9,013 nucleotides of DNA, taken from contig CAMLLK010000020.1 of the NCBI GenBank assembly GCA_946480885.1, forward strand, positions 1-9,013, in the 5' to 3' direction. Positions 1 to 6,543 of this stretch are shown piece after piece; the stretch's first letter is position 1, and each line of letters starts with the position of its first letter. The position numbers and the translations under genes were made by a program. The notes beneath the pieces were generated by a model. That model worked only from the letters and a program-made list of their open reading frames with translations. It had not been told where the DNA came from and searched no databases. The DNA comes from an uncultured Thermoproteales archaeon. Lineage in GTDB: Archaea > Thermoproteota > Thermoprotei > Thermoproteales > Thermoproteaceae.

Positions 1-1
1 C

Positions 2-435
2 CTCTGGGGGAGACTTGATGCGAAGGAGAAGTAGTTACGTCAGCAATATTAGCCGGCGTTAATATGGGCTTTAGAAAAGAGGCCGTTGCCGACTGCCCAC
101 TAGGCGAAGTGTTTAGAAAAAGTAGGAGAGGTCTGTGGAATGAACAGTTTTTGGCATACTGTGCAAAGAAGAAGGGCTATCATACGTATCAGACACGGCC
201 CCCCACTGCGCCGTTAGTATGGCACATTGTACACACAGACTCTCTCACAAGAAGACCAGGATTCTGGAGTGAGTTTTGGATACACTACGACAGAGCGGCT
301 TTCTACTGGAGGTTAAAAAAGCTAGGCGCCCGCCTATCGACGTGGCGATATCTCATAGGCCTAGCCATACTAATGAGAAAACGCCCACTCCCCCGACTCT
401 TAGCCTCGCTATACGCATTAGCAGTAAGAGGCTAA
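2..435 (+). CDS. Glycosyltransferase family 2-like protein, C-terminal part, frameshifted near base 25
   Basis: C-terminal portion of a probable GT-A-fold (family 2-like) glycosyltransferase that would transfer a sugar from an activated donor. The N-terminal nucleotide-binding half lies left of the window. The visible part contains GVNMGFRKEAV (about 52-84), which resembles the G-x-N-x-x-F-R-x-E-A motif before the catalytic loop of this family. It also has WNEQFLAYCAKKKGY in the position of the usual ED-x-x-L-x-x-R-x-x-x-x-G-Y block, then VWHIVH and a basic C-terminal tail. Bases 2-24 read LWGRLDA in one frame and 25 onward read GEVVTSAILAGVN in another. One extra base near 25 would join them as LDAKGEVV, a natural reading, so a single-base deletion is likely. 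An ATG at 64 opens the intact part but would start inside the domain. It converges on the gene ending at 626. Family assignment is moderate; substrate unknown. Confidence 0.55.
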
Positions 436-625
436 CCTTTACAAGGACCTGTCAGTATAGAATAGGTCTCGCTATGATGATTCGCACACCGCAGCAACTT
501 TACCTCCAAGAACGATCGATCTAAAAGGGCCAATGAAAGACACTTTAGCAAATTTCTCACTTCACTTACTATTTTTGGAGACCATAGACAAAATTGTGGC
601 TCTTATCTCTTTAGTGTTACTGACG

Positions 626-1450
626 TCAACTCATGGCCAGGGCGTTTTTATAGTAAGCGGCTAGATATTTGATTTCATATAGAAAAACCTCTCTCGTATT
701 AAATTCTCTACGTAACGCCTTAGCGAACTGGTAATGAGCTAAGGCGATATGAGATTTCACAACTTTTGGAGGGATCGAACCGTGGTGATAGTGGTTACTC
801 GCGACAGCCCAAGGGACTTCCCTCAACCCAGAGTAGTAAGCAATTACTCCAAGTACTGTCTCGTCTGAAATATGTTGTCGAAGAGCTGGGTTCACCTGGC
901 TAAATGCCCTCTCGACTTTTTCTACAACATTCTTATCAATCGGCGTCTTTATATAGACGGCTTGTTTTGGCCCTATGAAAAAAGGCGGGCCCCTCCCTAA
1001 TAACGCCCCCAAGCTCCCTCTGTACACTCTGTAGAGGTAAGCCTTACATTGAGCCTCCACAAGTCTACTAAGTTTTATAAATAGACTATCTGGGCTGTAC
1101 GACTCGAAGTTTAGTATAGTGTATATGGGATACTTCGAGAGGCAGTTATGTACTTCCATGTAGCTGTCTGACAATATATTGTCACTATCTACGACTAAGA
1201 TTTCGCCTCCTATTTCGTGGTGGTCTTTTAAAATTGCGAACCACGTCCCGCCTCTACTCCTCCAGTTGCCCCATTTTAACTCGACGTCTTCGGGGAGGAT
1301 TCTCCTAAGCAATATAACTTGTCTATCGGTGTATACGTTGTCTACGTATACAATTTTTCTCTTCGGCTTTATTATCTGGGCGTTGGCGAGAAAGTAATCA
1401 AACACCTCGTGTATTCTATAAAAAGGGATGTAGGTAACTAAAGCCTCCAT
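626..1450 (-). CDS. Putative glycosyltransferase-like protein with DxD motif
   Basis: 274-residue soluble protein with no signal peptide or clear membrane helix. Residues 31-37 (RKIVYVD) and 83-91 (EILVVDSDN) look like the beta strands of a GT-A nucleotide-sugar fold. D88-S-D90 is a candidate DxD motif for metal and nucleotide-sugar binding. A later acidic segment (SDETVLGVIAYYSG, about 195-208) and the His-rich NHYHHGS (219-225) are where GT-A enzymes place the acceptor base and a metal-binding His. The ATG at 1450 is 11 nt after the argG stop, so it is probably read through from the lysW-argG promoter. No TATA box is visible in that gap. The pairing with an amino-acid gene may be only positional. 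I do not recognise an exact family; fold assignment is inference from motifs. It could serve surface or N-glycan assembly, together with the convergent glycosyltransferase at the left edge. Confidence 0.55.
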   Translation of the reverse strand: MEALVTYIPFYRIHEVFDYFLANAQIIKPKRKIVYVDNVYTDRQVILLRRILPEDVELKWGNWRSRGGTWFAILKDHHEIGGEILVVDSDNILSDSYMEVHNCLSKYPIYTILNFESYSPDSLFIKLSRLVEAQCKAYLYRVYRGSLGALLGRGPPFFIGPKQAVYIKTPIDKNVVEKVERAFSQVNPALRQHISDETVLGVIAYYSGLREVPWAVASNHYHHGSIPPKVVKSHIALAHYQFAKALRREFNTREVFLYEIKYLAAYYKNALAMS

Positions 1451-1461
1451 AACTCAGCAGA

Positions 1462-2683
1462 TTACCCCCGCTGGCGTGTGTCTAGTTGTCCTCTTCTGCG
1501 TATTGCAGTAAGTGTGTGTAGACTCCACATCTCTATAAACCCCCTAGCCTCTTCGTCTGTGGGGTACCACCCCGCGGCGTAGTCCACAAGCTCTCTGTCA
1601 TACCCCCCGTGTGGCGACGTGCGGCCCACCACCCGGAGCGACCCCTTGTACAATTTCACCACCACCTCGCCCGTGACCCACCTCTCCATCTCGGCCGCCG
1701 CAGCCTCCAAGGCGCCGCGGAGGGGCTCTACGTAGAGGCCTTGGTATACTAAATCCGCCCACTGGGGGTCTAAGACGTAGTGTTTAAATCTAAGCTCTCT
1801 CGGGGTGAGGACCAACTTTTCTAAATCTACGTGGGCGTGGTATAGTATAACGGCGGCGGGGGCTTCGTACACCTCTCTACTCTTAAACCCCACTAGTCTA
1901 TTCTCCACGTGGTCAATTCTCCCCACGCCGTTGGCGCCGCCGACGTGGTTTAACGTAGATACTAACCTCTCCAGCGGCATCTTCTCTCCATTTAACGCAG
2001 TGGGGAGACCCCTCTCAAATGTAATTTTGACATAGGTGGGCTCCCCCGGCGCCTTCTCCGGCGACACAGTCCACTTAAACGCGTCCTCCGGCGGCTCTTC
2101 TCTAGGGTCGTCGAGAGGGCCCCCCTCTATAGACCTACTCCAGAGGTTGTCGTCTATACTATATTTTTTATGCACCTCGCCGATGGGCAAGCCGTGGCGT
2201 CTTGCGTATTCAATCTCCTCCGCCCTAGTCATCCCCCAAATCCGCGCCGGGGCGACTATTTTTAAGTCAGGCGCCAACGCCTTCACAGTGACGTCAAACC
2301 TCACTTGGTCATTCCCCTTACTTGTAGAGCCGTGGGCCACGGCGTCCGCCCCCACTCTCCTAGCCACCTCTACAACCTTCTCCGCAATCAACGGCCTAGC
2401 CAACGCCGTGCCAAGCGGGTAGAGCCCCTCATACATGCCGTTCATTAGTATAGCTCTAGATATATACACCTCGGCGAATTCTCTCTTAGCGTCTATATAG
2501 AAATGTTGCTTCGCCCCCGCCTTGTAGGCCCTCCGCTCAACCTCTTCAAAATCCTCCTCCTGCCCAACGTCTACAGTGACTGTGTAGACCTCCGCCCCCA
2601 GTTTTTCAGAAAGCCACCTTACGGCGACTGTGGTGTCCAGACCCCCCGAGTATGCAAGAACTACTTTACTCGCCCCGACTCAC
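1462..2683 (-). CDS. argG: Argininosuccinate synthase, start codon disrupted
   Basis: Condenses citrulline and aspartate with ATP to argininosuccinate, the next-to-last arginine step, in the cytoplasm. The P-loop AYSGGLDT (2655-2632) is intact, followed by [34 protein letters not shown] and [19 protein letters not shown], all hallmarks of the family. From the first homologous residue (2664) the protein is 400 residues, the normal length. There is no in-frame ATG, GTG or TTG between the lysW stop (2682-2680) and a GTG at 2469, and starting at 2469 would remove the P-loop. A GTG at 2683 overlaps the lysW stop as GTGA, a typical coupled start, but its frame hits TAA at 2668-2666. Omitting one base there gives [14 protein letters not shown]. 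So the gene carries a one-base shift, a sequence error, or an unusual start. The downstream frame is undamaged, so the product is probably made. Confidence 0.9.
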
Positions 2684-2865
2684 TCGCCATAGTCCTCAAC
2701 GTCGCCTTTAAACTCCTCAAGCGTGGCGGCGCCGTCTTTCAATTTTACTATAAACCGCGCCCCACAGGTGGGGCAGCTAACAATTTCGCCGTCTAATACA
2801 TCTTCAGGTAGGTCGAACTCAGTGCCACAGACTGTACATTGGACTATTAGTTTTTGACTTGCCAT
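2680..2865 (-). CDS. lysW: LysW amino-group carrier protein
   Basis: Small acidic carrier whose C-terminal glutamate is linked through an isopeptide bond to the amino group of alpha-aminoadipate (and of glutamate in some archaea), protecting and presenting it to LysZ and LysY. The 61-residue protein has an N-terminal zinc ribbon with Cys10-T-V-Cys13 and Cys31-P-T-Cys34. It ends in EDYGE, a Trp-to-Tyr variant of the conserved EDWGE tail whose last Glu is the attachment site. I chose the ATG at 2865 (MASQKLIVQC) rather than an upstream in-frame start at 2901. The family begins just before the first Cys pair, and a TATA box lies about 21 nt upstream, which fits a leaderless mRNA. The stop is in the same frame as argG, with only that TGA between them. 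Identification is very secure; whether the cargo is aminoadipate, glutamate or both cannot be read here. Confidence 0.95.
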   Translation of the reverse strand: MASQKLIVQCTVCGTEFDLPEDVLDGEIVSCPTCGARFIVKLKDGAATLEEFKGDVEDYGE

Positions 2866-2881
2866 AGCGTCAATATACAAA

Positions 2882-2892
2882 CTATATTTAAG
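2882..2892 (-). promoter_or_regulatory. TATA box of the lysW-argG transcript
   Basis: CTTAAATATAG on the minus strand covers the lysZ stop codon (2890-2888). Its centre is about 21 nt upstream of the lysW ATG at 2865, the spacing expected for a leaderless crenarchaeal transcript. It would allow lysW and argG to be expressed apart from lysY and lysZ, which makes sense for a carrier needed in larger amounts than its enzymes. Confidence 0.6.
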
Positions 2893-3670
2893 CTTTAACA
2901 ATGTGTGTACCCCCTCCCCCCAACGCCGCGTCGATGGGGCTCTCCACCAAGCCGTTAGAAATCACCACCTCAATCCCCAACTTCGCCGCCTCCGCCGCCA
3001 TTAACAACTTACGCTTCATGCCCCCCCTCACCTCTTCATTTTTCACCAACTCCTCAGCCTCTTGTGGAGTGAGGCGGGGCACCACCCTCCCCCCCAGCAT
3101 CAGCCCATCTACGTCGCTTAGTATTACCAACTTCTCAGCGGCCACGCCCCTGGCCACGTCGAAGGCCAACTGGTCGCCGTCTATATTCAACAACTCCCCC
3201 CTCTCAGACACCGCCAGCGGCGAGAGGACTTTGAGGGGGGGCGGGAGGAGTTTTTGCACAGCCACCTCAGTGACGCGGCCCACGTAGCCGCCGTCTACTA
3301 CCCTCTGCCTACCCCTCTCGTCGACAATAATCACCCTCTCCTTCCTCCTGGCCTTCACCACCCCCATGTCGGCGCCAGTTAGGCCCAGGGCCTCTACCCC
3401 CATGGCGTGTAGACTCGCCACAATAGACTTATTAATCAACGACATAGCCATGACAAAAATCTTCAACGTCTCCAAGTCTGTGTACCTACTCACCAACCCC
3501 CCCGGGTGTGTTAAGTACCTAGGCTCCACCCCCATCTTCTTCATATACTCATTTACTAAACAGCCGCCGCCGTGTACCACTACGGCAGAAGAGGCGTACT
3601 TAGGCAAATTAGCCACTACTCTCGACACGTCTTTACAGACTACAGACCCGCCGATCTTTATCACTATCAT
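2888..3670 (-). CDS. lysZ: LysW-linked aminoadipate/glutamate kinase (LysZ, ArgB-like)
   Basis: Amino-acid kinase that phosphorylates the side-chain carboxyl of LysW-bound aminoadipate (or LysW-bound glutamate) with ATP. The 260-residue protein is full length. It shows Lys5 and G7-G8-S9 of the N-terminal phosphate loop, HGGG (33-36) and the SRYTD segment (61-65) typical of LysZ rather than of free N-acetylglutamate kinases. NIDGD (162-166), LSDVDGL (184-190) and GGMKRK (216-221) form the nucleotide and substrate-binding half. Its ATG overlaps the lysY stop as ATGA, so translation is coupled. The stop codon sits inside the lysW promoter. Neighbouring lysW supports the LysW-dependent form over a classical ArgB. 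Single or dual specificity for lysine and arginine pathways is not decided by sequence alone. Confidence 0.93.
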   Translation of the reverse strand: MIVIKIGGSVVCKDVSRVVANLPKYASSAVVVHGGGCLVNEYMKKMGVEPRYLTHPGGLVSRYTDLETLKIFVMAMSLINKSIVASLHAMGVEALGLTGADMGVVKARRKERVIIVDERGRQRVVDGGYVGRVTEVAVQKLLPPPLKVLSPLAVSERGELLNIDGDQLAFDVARGVAAEKLVILSDVDGLMLGGRVVPRLTPQEAEELVKNEEVRGGMKRKLLMAAEAAKLGIEVVISNGLVESPIDAALGGGGTHIVKA

Positions 3671-4722
3671 ACCGGCGCCAGTGGTATATGTCTAAGCCCC
3701 TCGTCCTCTGGGAACCCCATTGCGATATTAAAAGCCTGCACCGCCTGTCCAGAGGCCCCCCTCACTAAATTGTCAATAGCTGCAAATGTGACAATCCTCC
3801 CGAGGCGTGGGTCTAGCTCAAAGCCCACATCTACAAAATTAGACCCCAGGACGTATTTCACATTGGGGTACCTGGCGAGGCCCAGTCTGTCCTTCACCAC
3901 TCTGATAAATTTAGAGTCGCCGTACATAGCTCTGTAGTACTTCCACATATCTGCCTCCACCGGCAGTTTATCCACAAAGACGTGGCCAGTGGCGTATATC
4001 CCCCTGACTAAATCTACAGCATGTGGCGTAAAGGCCACTTTCACCCCCTTCCCCGCCAGTAGAGAAAGCTCTTGTTCAATCTCCGCAATGTGGCGGTGAT
4101 GCACAGGCTCGTAAGGCCTAACTACATAAGTCCTATAGCTGTGGAGATCTACCACTGACCCCTCAGCCCCAGCCCCGCTTGATCCAATTTTGGCGTCTAC
4201 CACAGGCGGCGTCTCTCCCAACAAGCCGTGTTTAGCTAAAGGCGCCAGCATTAATATAGACGCCGTTGCCATACAGCCGGGCACTGCCACGAGCTTAGCC
4301 CCTACTAGTTCGCTTCTGTGTAGCTCCGGCTGGCCGTACACAGCTTTTTGTAAAAGGTCAGGATAGGGGTGAGGCTGCGGCCACTTATACCACTCCACAT
4401 ATGCGTTAGGGTCTTTCAGCCTGAAGTCCGCGCTGAGGTCAAAAACCGCGACGCCAGACTCGTAGAGCTTAGGGACCCATTTGACAGACTCACCGTGCGG
4501 CAACGCGAGGAATACCACATCGGCTTTCAACGCCGCGTCTATTGAGGGCTCTACGAATTTCAACTGGGTGAACCCCCTCAGATTGGGGTGAACTCTGTAT
4601 ACATACTCCCCCTTAAATCTTCTAGAAGTGGCACAGACCACCTCCACGCCGCTGTGTTGCAAGAGTATTCTCAAAAGCTCCCCGCCCACAAAGCCCGACG
4701 CTCCTATAATACAGACTTTCAT
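3667..4722 (-). CDS. lysY: LysW-linked aminoadipyl/glutamyl-phosphate reductase (LysY, ArgC-like)
   Basis: NADPH-dependent reductase turning the acyl phosphate made by LysZ into the semialdehyde while the substrate stays on LysW. The 351-residue protein is full length for the ArgC/LysY family. It has a Rossmann dinucleotide loop GASGFVG (7-13), SRRFKGE (33-39) in the cofactor-specificity region, and the catalytic Cys150 in [17 protein letters not shown] (180-188) and [12 protein letters not shown] (208-219) hold the conserved His of the active site. The stop overlaps lysZ as ATGA, and the ATG overlaps the stop of the upstream LysX-like gene the same way, so the three genes form one translational unit. 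LysY and ArgC are close relatives; the LysW setting favours LysY, possibly serving both pathways. All catalytic residues are present. Confidence 0.93.
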   Translation of the reverse strand: MKVCIIGASGFVGGELLRILLQHSGVEVVCATSRRFKGEYVYRVHPNLRGFTQLKFVEPSIDAALKADVVFLALPHGESVKWVPKLYESGVAVFDLSADFRLKDPNAYVEWYKWPQPHPYPDLLQKAVYGQPELHRSELVGAKLVAVPGCMATASILMLAPLAKHGLLGETPPVVDAKIGSSGAGAEGSVVDLHSYRTYVVRPYEPVHHRHIAEIEQELSLLAGKGVKVAFTPHAVDLVRGIYATGHVFVDKLPVEADMWKYYRAMYGDSKFIRVVKDRLGLARYPNVKYVLGSNFVDVGFELDPRLGRIVTFAAIDNLVRGASGQAVQAFNIAMGFPEDEGLRHIPLAPV

Positions 4723-5392
4723 AACAACTCCGCCACCGCCAGAGCCTCTTCTTTGTTTTCAAGCCTCGGCACCGGGTCGACGTCTATTACGAAATGTCTC
4801 CCGCCGTAGTCCCCCAGCACTACTCTCGCATATAAAAGGCCCAAGTGGCTCAACACCTCAGACACGAGGCCGGTGGCGTTTTTCACTGTGGCGAAAACAG
4901 ATATCGTTCTGTGAGGCTTGGGAACGACTAAGGAGACTTTAGATAGCGGGTTTTTCATGTACATCCTGTGTTCTAACACGCTCTTCGCCCCCTCTACGCT
5001 GGTGACAGAGCCGTCTATTTCGAGCCTCCAAGCCGTCATTAAAAACCACGGCCTTTCAAGCTCCACTTTTTCCACAGAATAGTCCGTGGAGATTATCACG
5101 TGAGGGGGGCCGAATTTAGAAATCCAAGCGAGTCTATTTAAGGCTGAGGATATCGCCTCAGGCGGGTTTATACTCGCCTCGGAAACTTGGCCGTAAATCA
5201 CCGCGGCGTACGGATTGCCCAGCCGTAGTAGGGCTGTTCCGCGTATTTTATAGACAGGAGTTTCGGAGACGTTGAGAATAGAAGCCCTCTTTCCTTTAGA
5301 GGATAGGGCGTCAACTATTACCTTGTCATATACAGTGGGGCTGTCTGTGACTACGTAAATCGCCCCACTTTCCCCTCTGGCCCCAGATCCAT
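4719..5392 (-). CDS. LysX/ArgX-like ATP-grasp protein, apparently catalytically degenerate, frameshifted N-terminus
   Basis: In the operon slot where LysX or ArgX (the ligase loading aminoadipate or glutamate onto LysW) would be expected. AIYVVTDSPTVYDK (5362-5321), INPPEAISSALNRLAWISKFG and VLEHRMYMKNPLSKVSLVV line up with LysX. RHFVIDVDPVP lines up with its C-terminal strand. The ATP-grasp hallmarks are missing. The DKP lysine and GSWGR loop are replaced by PWFLMTAWRLE, QEY by PKP, the RDIR segment by HRTIS. The N-x-A-x-GG loop seems deleted, and the metal-binding E-x-N is D-V-D. Length from the homologous start is about 214 residues against about 280 usually. No ATG, GTG or TTG lies in frame before GTG 5201, well inside the domain. 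The promoter points to ATG 5392, in another frame; one missing base near 5364 would join them. The stop overlaps lysY (ATGA). A non-catalytic paralogue is inferred from memory-based alignment. Confidence 0.6.
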
Positions 5393-5410
5393 GCCACCCC
5401 CATTTAACCT

Positions 5411-5420
5411 CTATATAAGT
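5411..5420 (-). promoter_or_regulatory. TATA box of the lysX-like/lysY/lysZ operon
   Basis: ACTTATATAG on the minus strand, centre about 23 nt upstream of ATG 5392. That is the same spacing as the promoters of the membrane protein at 8075 and of lysW. A second TATA-like element lies at 5437-5448 and reads on both strands, so it could also fire rightward into the gene-free region. Confidence 0.5.
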
Positions 5421-5732
5421 TTTTCTTCTGCAAAAAGACTATATATACCTCCCACTCATAGGCAGTGACGGGGATTCGGAGATGATGTACGCCTCAGGCC
5501 TATAACTTGTGGCGAGAGGTTTGCCCCTACCGGCTGTATAGATGTCCTAAACGCGGCGGCTTGCCTGAAGTGAAAGTCCGGAATAAAACCTGGGCCCCAA
5601 AGAGTAGCGGTATCTGGCGTTATTCTACAATGCCGCCTCCTAAAGCGGGATATCCATCGGAGAGGGGAGGACTCCCCTGGTTAAATCCAATCTGGCTGAG
5701 ACCTGTATATAAAATTGGTCTAACCCAACTGG

Positions 5733-5970
5733 AAGGTTTAAAGACCGGTGAGCGGCGTAAACGTGGCCAAGGAGAGCGGCGCAAATAAAGTCGTCGTAGC
5801 GTCGGCTGAGAACGGCCTCTGCGGCGGCTTACGCCCTCTTTCTACTATCGGGAGTCCCGGGGGCACTGGGCCCATGCGGGCGCCGCGGTGCGCATGGGCG
5901 GGGGCGCGCCCGAAGGGTTGCTAACCCCCTCGGCCGCGGCTTAGCCTACACGGTCGAGAGTCGCGACTTC
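5733..5970. ncRNA. Candidate structured RNA, family unknown
   Basis: GACCGGTG (5743-5750) can pair with CACGGTC (5949-5955), allowing one bulged G, which would close a domain of about 210 nt. Inside are a 9-bp stem, 5870-5878 with 5891-5899 (GCCCATGCG/CGCATGGGC), and a short hairpin, GGGTT 5915-5919 with AACCC 5923-5927. On the plus strand TATATAAAA at 5706-5714 would start RNA near 5733. On the minus strand the TATA box at 5989-5998 would start RNA near 5971, so strand is uncertain. Base content is visibly GC-rich, roughly 70 percent over 5815-5985. No tRNA, 5S or SRP signature fits. CGGCTTA occurs at 5825-5831 and GGCTTA at 5938-5943, as in RNase P CR-V, but the A-rich sequence normally before it is absent. 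Confidence 0.28.
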
Positions 5971-5988
5971 GCACCTCCTTGGCGGTGA

Positions 5989-5998
5989 CTATAAATAG
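5989..5998 (+). promoter_or_regulatory. TATA box upstream of the HEPN-MNT genes
   Basis: CTATAAATAG, a near-ideal crenarchaeal TATA box. At the usual 21-24 nt spacing, RNA would start near 6015-6018, where an ATG lies at 6015. Read on the minus strand (CTATTTATAG) it could also serve leftward transcription of the GC-rich block. Confidence 0.5.
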
Positions 5999-6011
5999 TG
6001 ACTACACTATT
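5994..6011. promoter_or_regulatory. Inverted repeat between TATA box and start site, candidate operator
   Basis: AATAGTG (5994-6000) and CACTATT (6005-6011) are perfect inverted 7-bp arms around ACTA. They overlap the right half of the TATA box and end before the predicted transcription start. That is a common position for archaeal repressor sites that block promoter access. It lies just ahead of a HEPN-MNT pair, modules often controlled by their own products. The regulator is not known. Confidence 0.4.
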
Positions 6012-6111
6012 CTCATGTGGAGACCTCGGTTGTCGGGATCGTTGCAATTACCAGGAAGAGATGTGGCTTGTCGCAATGGTGTATGGGGGCGCTCTTTTTA
6101 GTGGTAGCTAC

Positions 6112-6543
6112 ATGAGCGGCGAATACTCAGCGTTGTTAAGAAGGCGGGCTCTCTCAATGCCCCAGCTTGCCGATAGGTTGCTGAACGAGGGCGAGTACGA
6201 CTTAGCCGCCCTCCATGCAGAATACGTTGCCCAGCTGTATCTCAAAAGTCCCCTCTTTAGACTAACCGGCGAGGAGTGGCGCGGGCACAACGCCAGAATG
6301 TTAATAGGGCTTTTAGCTTATACGCTTGAGGAAAAGGGGCTGAGGGCGCTGGCAGATGAGGTGATGGACTTCGCCAAGAGGAACAAGAGGATTCTAGCCG
6401 AGCTTGAGGAGGCCCATACGCGGTCGGTGTACGGGCCCTTTCAGTACTCCAGAGACCAAGCAACCGCTTTGCTACACGCCGCTAGGAACGTCGTGGAGCT
6501 GGCCAAGAGAATCGAGAAAAGCGTCTTCGGCGACCGTGACTGA
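6112..6543 (+). CDS. HEPN domain protein
   Basis: 143-residue helical protein of the HEPN type that pairs with minimal nucleotidyltransferases. YDLAALHAEYVAQLYLKSPLFRLTG (residues 29-53), GHNARMLIGLLAY (58-70) and YSRDQATALLHAARNVVELAKRI (112-134) form the usual helical core. I see no R-x4-6-H ribonuclease motif, so RNase activity is not supported from sequence. I chose ATG 6112 because MSGEYSALLRRRA matches the normal start of this family. A frame open from GTG 5998, with other ATGs at 6061 and 6076, would add an N-terminus unlike the family. The stop overlaps the GTG of the MNT gene by 8 nt, so the two are translated together. A promoter with an inverted repeat lies about 115 nt upstream, leaving a 5' leader that contains a short reading frame at 6015-6101. 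Confidence 0.82.
   Translation: MSGEYSALLRRRALSMPQLADRLLNEGEYDLAALHAEYVAQLYLKSPLFRLTGEEWRGHNARMLIGLLAYTLEEKGLRALADEVMDFAKRNKRILAELEEAHTRSVYGPFQYSRDQATALLHAARNVVELAKRIEKSVFGDRD

Larger units (their letters stand above)
5393..5990. other. Gene-free region of about 600 bp with promoters and foldable sequence
   Basis: No convincing protein gene is seen on either strand. A plus frame at 5507-5788 is open for 93 codons, but its product resembles nothing I know. Contents: the leftward lysX-like promoter; a two-way TATA element at 5437-5448; a perfect hairpin at 5663-5678 (arms AGGGGA and TCCCCT, loop GGAC); and two competing pairings, CCAAT 5687-5691 with ATTGG 5714-5718 and AGACC 5699-5703 with GGTCT 5717-5721. 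A rightward TATATAAAA lies at 5706-5714. The strongly GC-rich block 5800-5985 follows. GAAAGTCCGG at 5571-5580 matches the core of the universal RNase P CR-I segment, but its partner regions are not convincingly in place. Confidence 0.5.

Noticed and set aside
770..790. tRNA T-arm-like GGTTCGATCC on the minus strand
   Set aside because: It lies inside the glycosyltransferase-like coding sequence, with no acceptor stem or A box nearby.
2036..2422. Long plus-strand frames across argG, lysZ and lysY
   Set aside because: Antisense shadows of well-conserved minus-strand genes, produced by codon bias.
2680..2901. Longer LysW starting at 2901
   Set aside because: Would add 12 residues not found in the family and would start upstream of the TATA element; ATG 2865 fits both homology and promoter spacing.
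5692..5704. TPP-riboswitch-like CTGGCTGAGACC
   Set aside because: Only the CTGAGA core is present; the second conserved arm and a thiamine gene downstream are absent.
5507..5788. Plus-strand open frame of 93 codons in the gene-free region
   Set aside because: No recognisable family, ends in a low-complexity Arg/Lys/Gly tail, and overlaps sequence that folds. The rightward TATA element at 5437-5448 would put the start near 5466, not at 5507.
5571..5943. RNase P RNA call from GAAAGTCCGG and GGCTTA
   Set aside because: The P4-like strands can pair, but the A-rich segment before CR-V, a matching P1 helix around this pair, and sensible distances are missing. Kept only as a hint.
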